DNA of 6,618 nt, from positions 1 through 6,618 of the forward strand of contig JBFWMN010000076.1 of assembly GCA_050251555.1 (NCBI GenBank), written 5' to 3'. Positions 6,110 through 6,618 of this stretch are shown here, piece by piece (within the stretch, counting starts at the first letter, position 1; each line of letters starts with the position of its first letter). A program made the position numbers and the translations under genes. The stretch is from UBA2137 sp050251555 (GTDB taxonomy: Bacteria; Pseudomonadota; Alphaproteobacteria; Micavibrionales; Micavibrionaceae). Below the pieces are notes generated by a model that saw only the letters and a list, made by a program, of their open reading frames with translations, ran no database searches and was not told the DNA's origin.

Positions 6110-6592
6110 ATGAGCAAGTTCACCGAGCATTACTACGTGTCATGGGATGAAATTCAGGATCGCTGCGTGCAGATGGCGCGTCACCTGAAATCCGAGGGTC
6201 ATCAATTCGAACGCATTTTGGCAATCACCAGAGGCGGACTGTTTCCCGCTGGCATTATCGCCCGTGAACTCGGCATCCATCACGTTGAAACCATTTGTAT
6301 CAAAACTTATGGCGGCAAGGGCGAACAGAGTGTCGGCGAACCCGTTCTTCTGAAAGCTGCCGACCCCGAATATCTGAAAGATACGCTGATTATCGATGAT
6401 CTGGTGGATACGGGCACGACGCTGAAATTCATCAAACCGATGACGGAAAATTGCTATTTTCTGGCGGTTTTTGCCAAACCGCAGGGCGAGCCGATGCTTG
6501 ATCTGTACCACATGACGATCGAACAGGATAAATGGGTGATGTTCCCTTGGGATACGCGTCGCCAATATGTCGATCCTGTGAGCGCTGCCTAA
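6110..6592 (+). CDS. gpt: xanthine(-guanine) phosphoribosyltransferase
   Basis: Gpt is a purine salvage enzyme that joins xanthine or guanine (weakly hypoxanthine) to PRPP, yielding XMP or GMP. The 160-residue product is close to the 152 of Escherichia coli Gpt and aligns from YYVSWDEIQ near the N-terminus (EKYIVTWDMLQ in E. coli). AITRGGLFPAGIIARELGI (38-56) carries the RGG pyrophosphate loop. The PRPP-binding motif LIIDDLVDTGTT is at 93-104, with the paired acidic residues Asp96 and Asp97. AVFAKPQGEP and WVMFPWD (142-148) match the C-terminal base-binding region. It is presumably cytosolic or membrane-associated, as in E. coli. The start is ATG 6110 with only a weak upstream purine stretch. 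XMP made here is the substrate of GuaA, encoded in the same window. A T-run follows the stop, but no hairpin is visible before the window ends. Confidence 0.93.
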   Translation: MSKFTEHYYVSWDEIQDRCVQMARHLKSEGHQFERILAITRGGLFPAGIIARELGIHHVETICIKTYGGKGEQSVGEPVLLKAADPEYLKDTLIIDDLVDTGTTLKFIKPMTENCYFLAVFAKPQGEPMLDLYHMTIEQDKWVMFPWDTRRQYVDPVSAA

Positions 6593-6618
6593 TTACTTTT
6601 TTTCAAGTTCTGTTTAGG

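Noticed and set aside
6140..6565. 141-codon minus-strand open frame inside gpt
   Set aside because: It is an antisense shadow of a well-conserved phosphoribosyltransferase.
6593..6618. T-run after gpt as an intrinsic terminator
   Set aside because: No GC-rich stem precedes the T-run.

Overview
The window looks like chromosomal DNA of a Gram-negative bacterium, most likely an alphaproteobacterium. The GMP synthase resembles alphaproteobacterial GuaA (N-terminal DRILILDFGSQVTQLIARR, then CGCAGDWTMAAFR before the PP-loop), and there is a lipobox lipoprotein and an enterobacterial-type Gpt. Genus cannot be told. Sampled 60-base blocks are about 55% GC in guaA but only 35-40% in the small gene just downstream of it.

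Layout: 1-159 (+) is the 3' end of an unrecognised gene with a pseudopilin-like tail. 185-631 (-) is a small predicted lipoprotein with a CxxC motif. 722-1186 (-) is an AT-rich gene for a membrane-anchored protein with a DxNxDG loop and a CCPS motif. 1194-1259 (-) is a short high-GC scrap that reads as the end of an XRE-type helix-turn-helix domain and abuts the guaA stop codon. 1262-2860 (-) is complete guaA. 2952-4694 (+) is a TPR-sulfotransferase, divergent from guaA. 4704-5999 (-) is a two-domain cytidine/guanine-deaminase-fold protein. 6110-6592 (+) is gpt, divergent from the deaminase gene.

A purine theme links three of the five larger genes. GuaA makes GMP from XMP. Gpt makes XMP and GMP from xanthine and guanine. 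The deaminase-fold protein most resembles guanine deaminases, which turn guanine into xanthine. That shared theme is an inference from neighbourhood and fold; the genes are on different strands and are not one operon. The sulfotransferase between them has no obvious connection.

The most unusual feature is the deaminase gene. Its first half keeps the zinc-site motifs (HAE and CxxC), while its second half keeps the fold signature but has lost every zinc ligand, giving an active-plus-dead tandem. The second point of interest is the gene debris and base-composition shift immediately after guaA, which suggests a deletion or insertion boundary. I see no CRISPR array, RNA gene, transposase or recognisable defence system.
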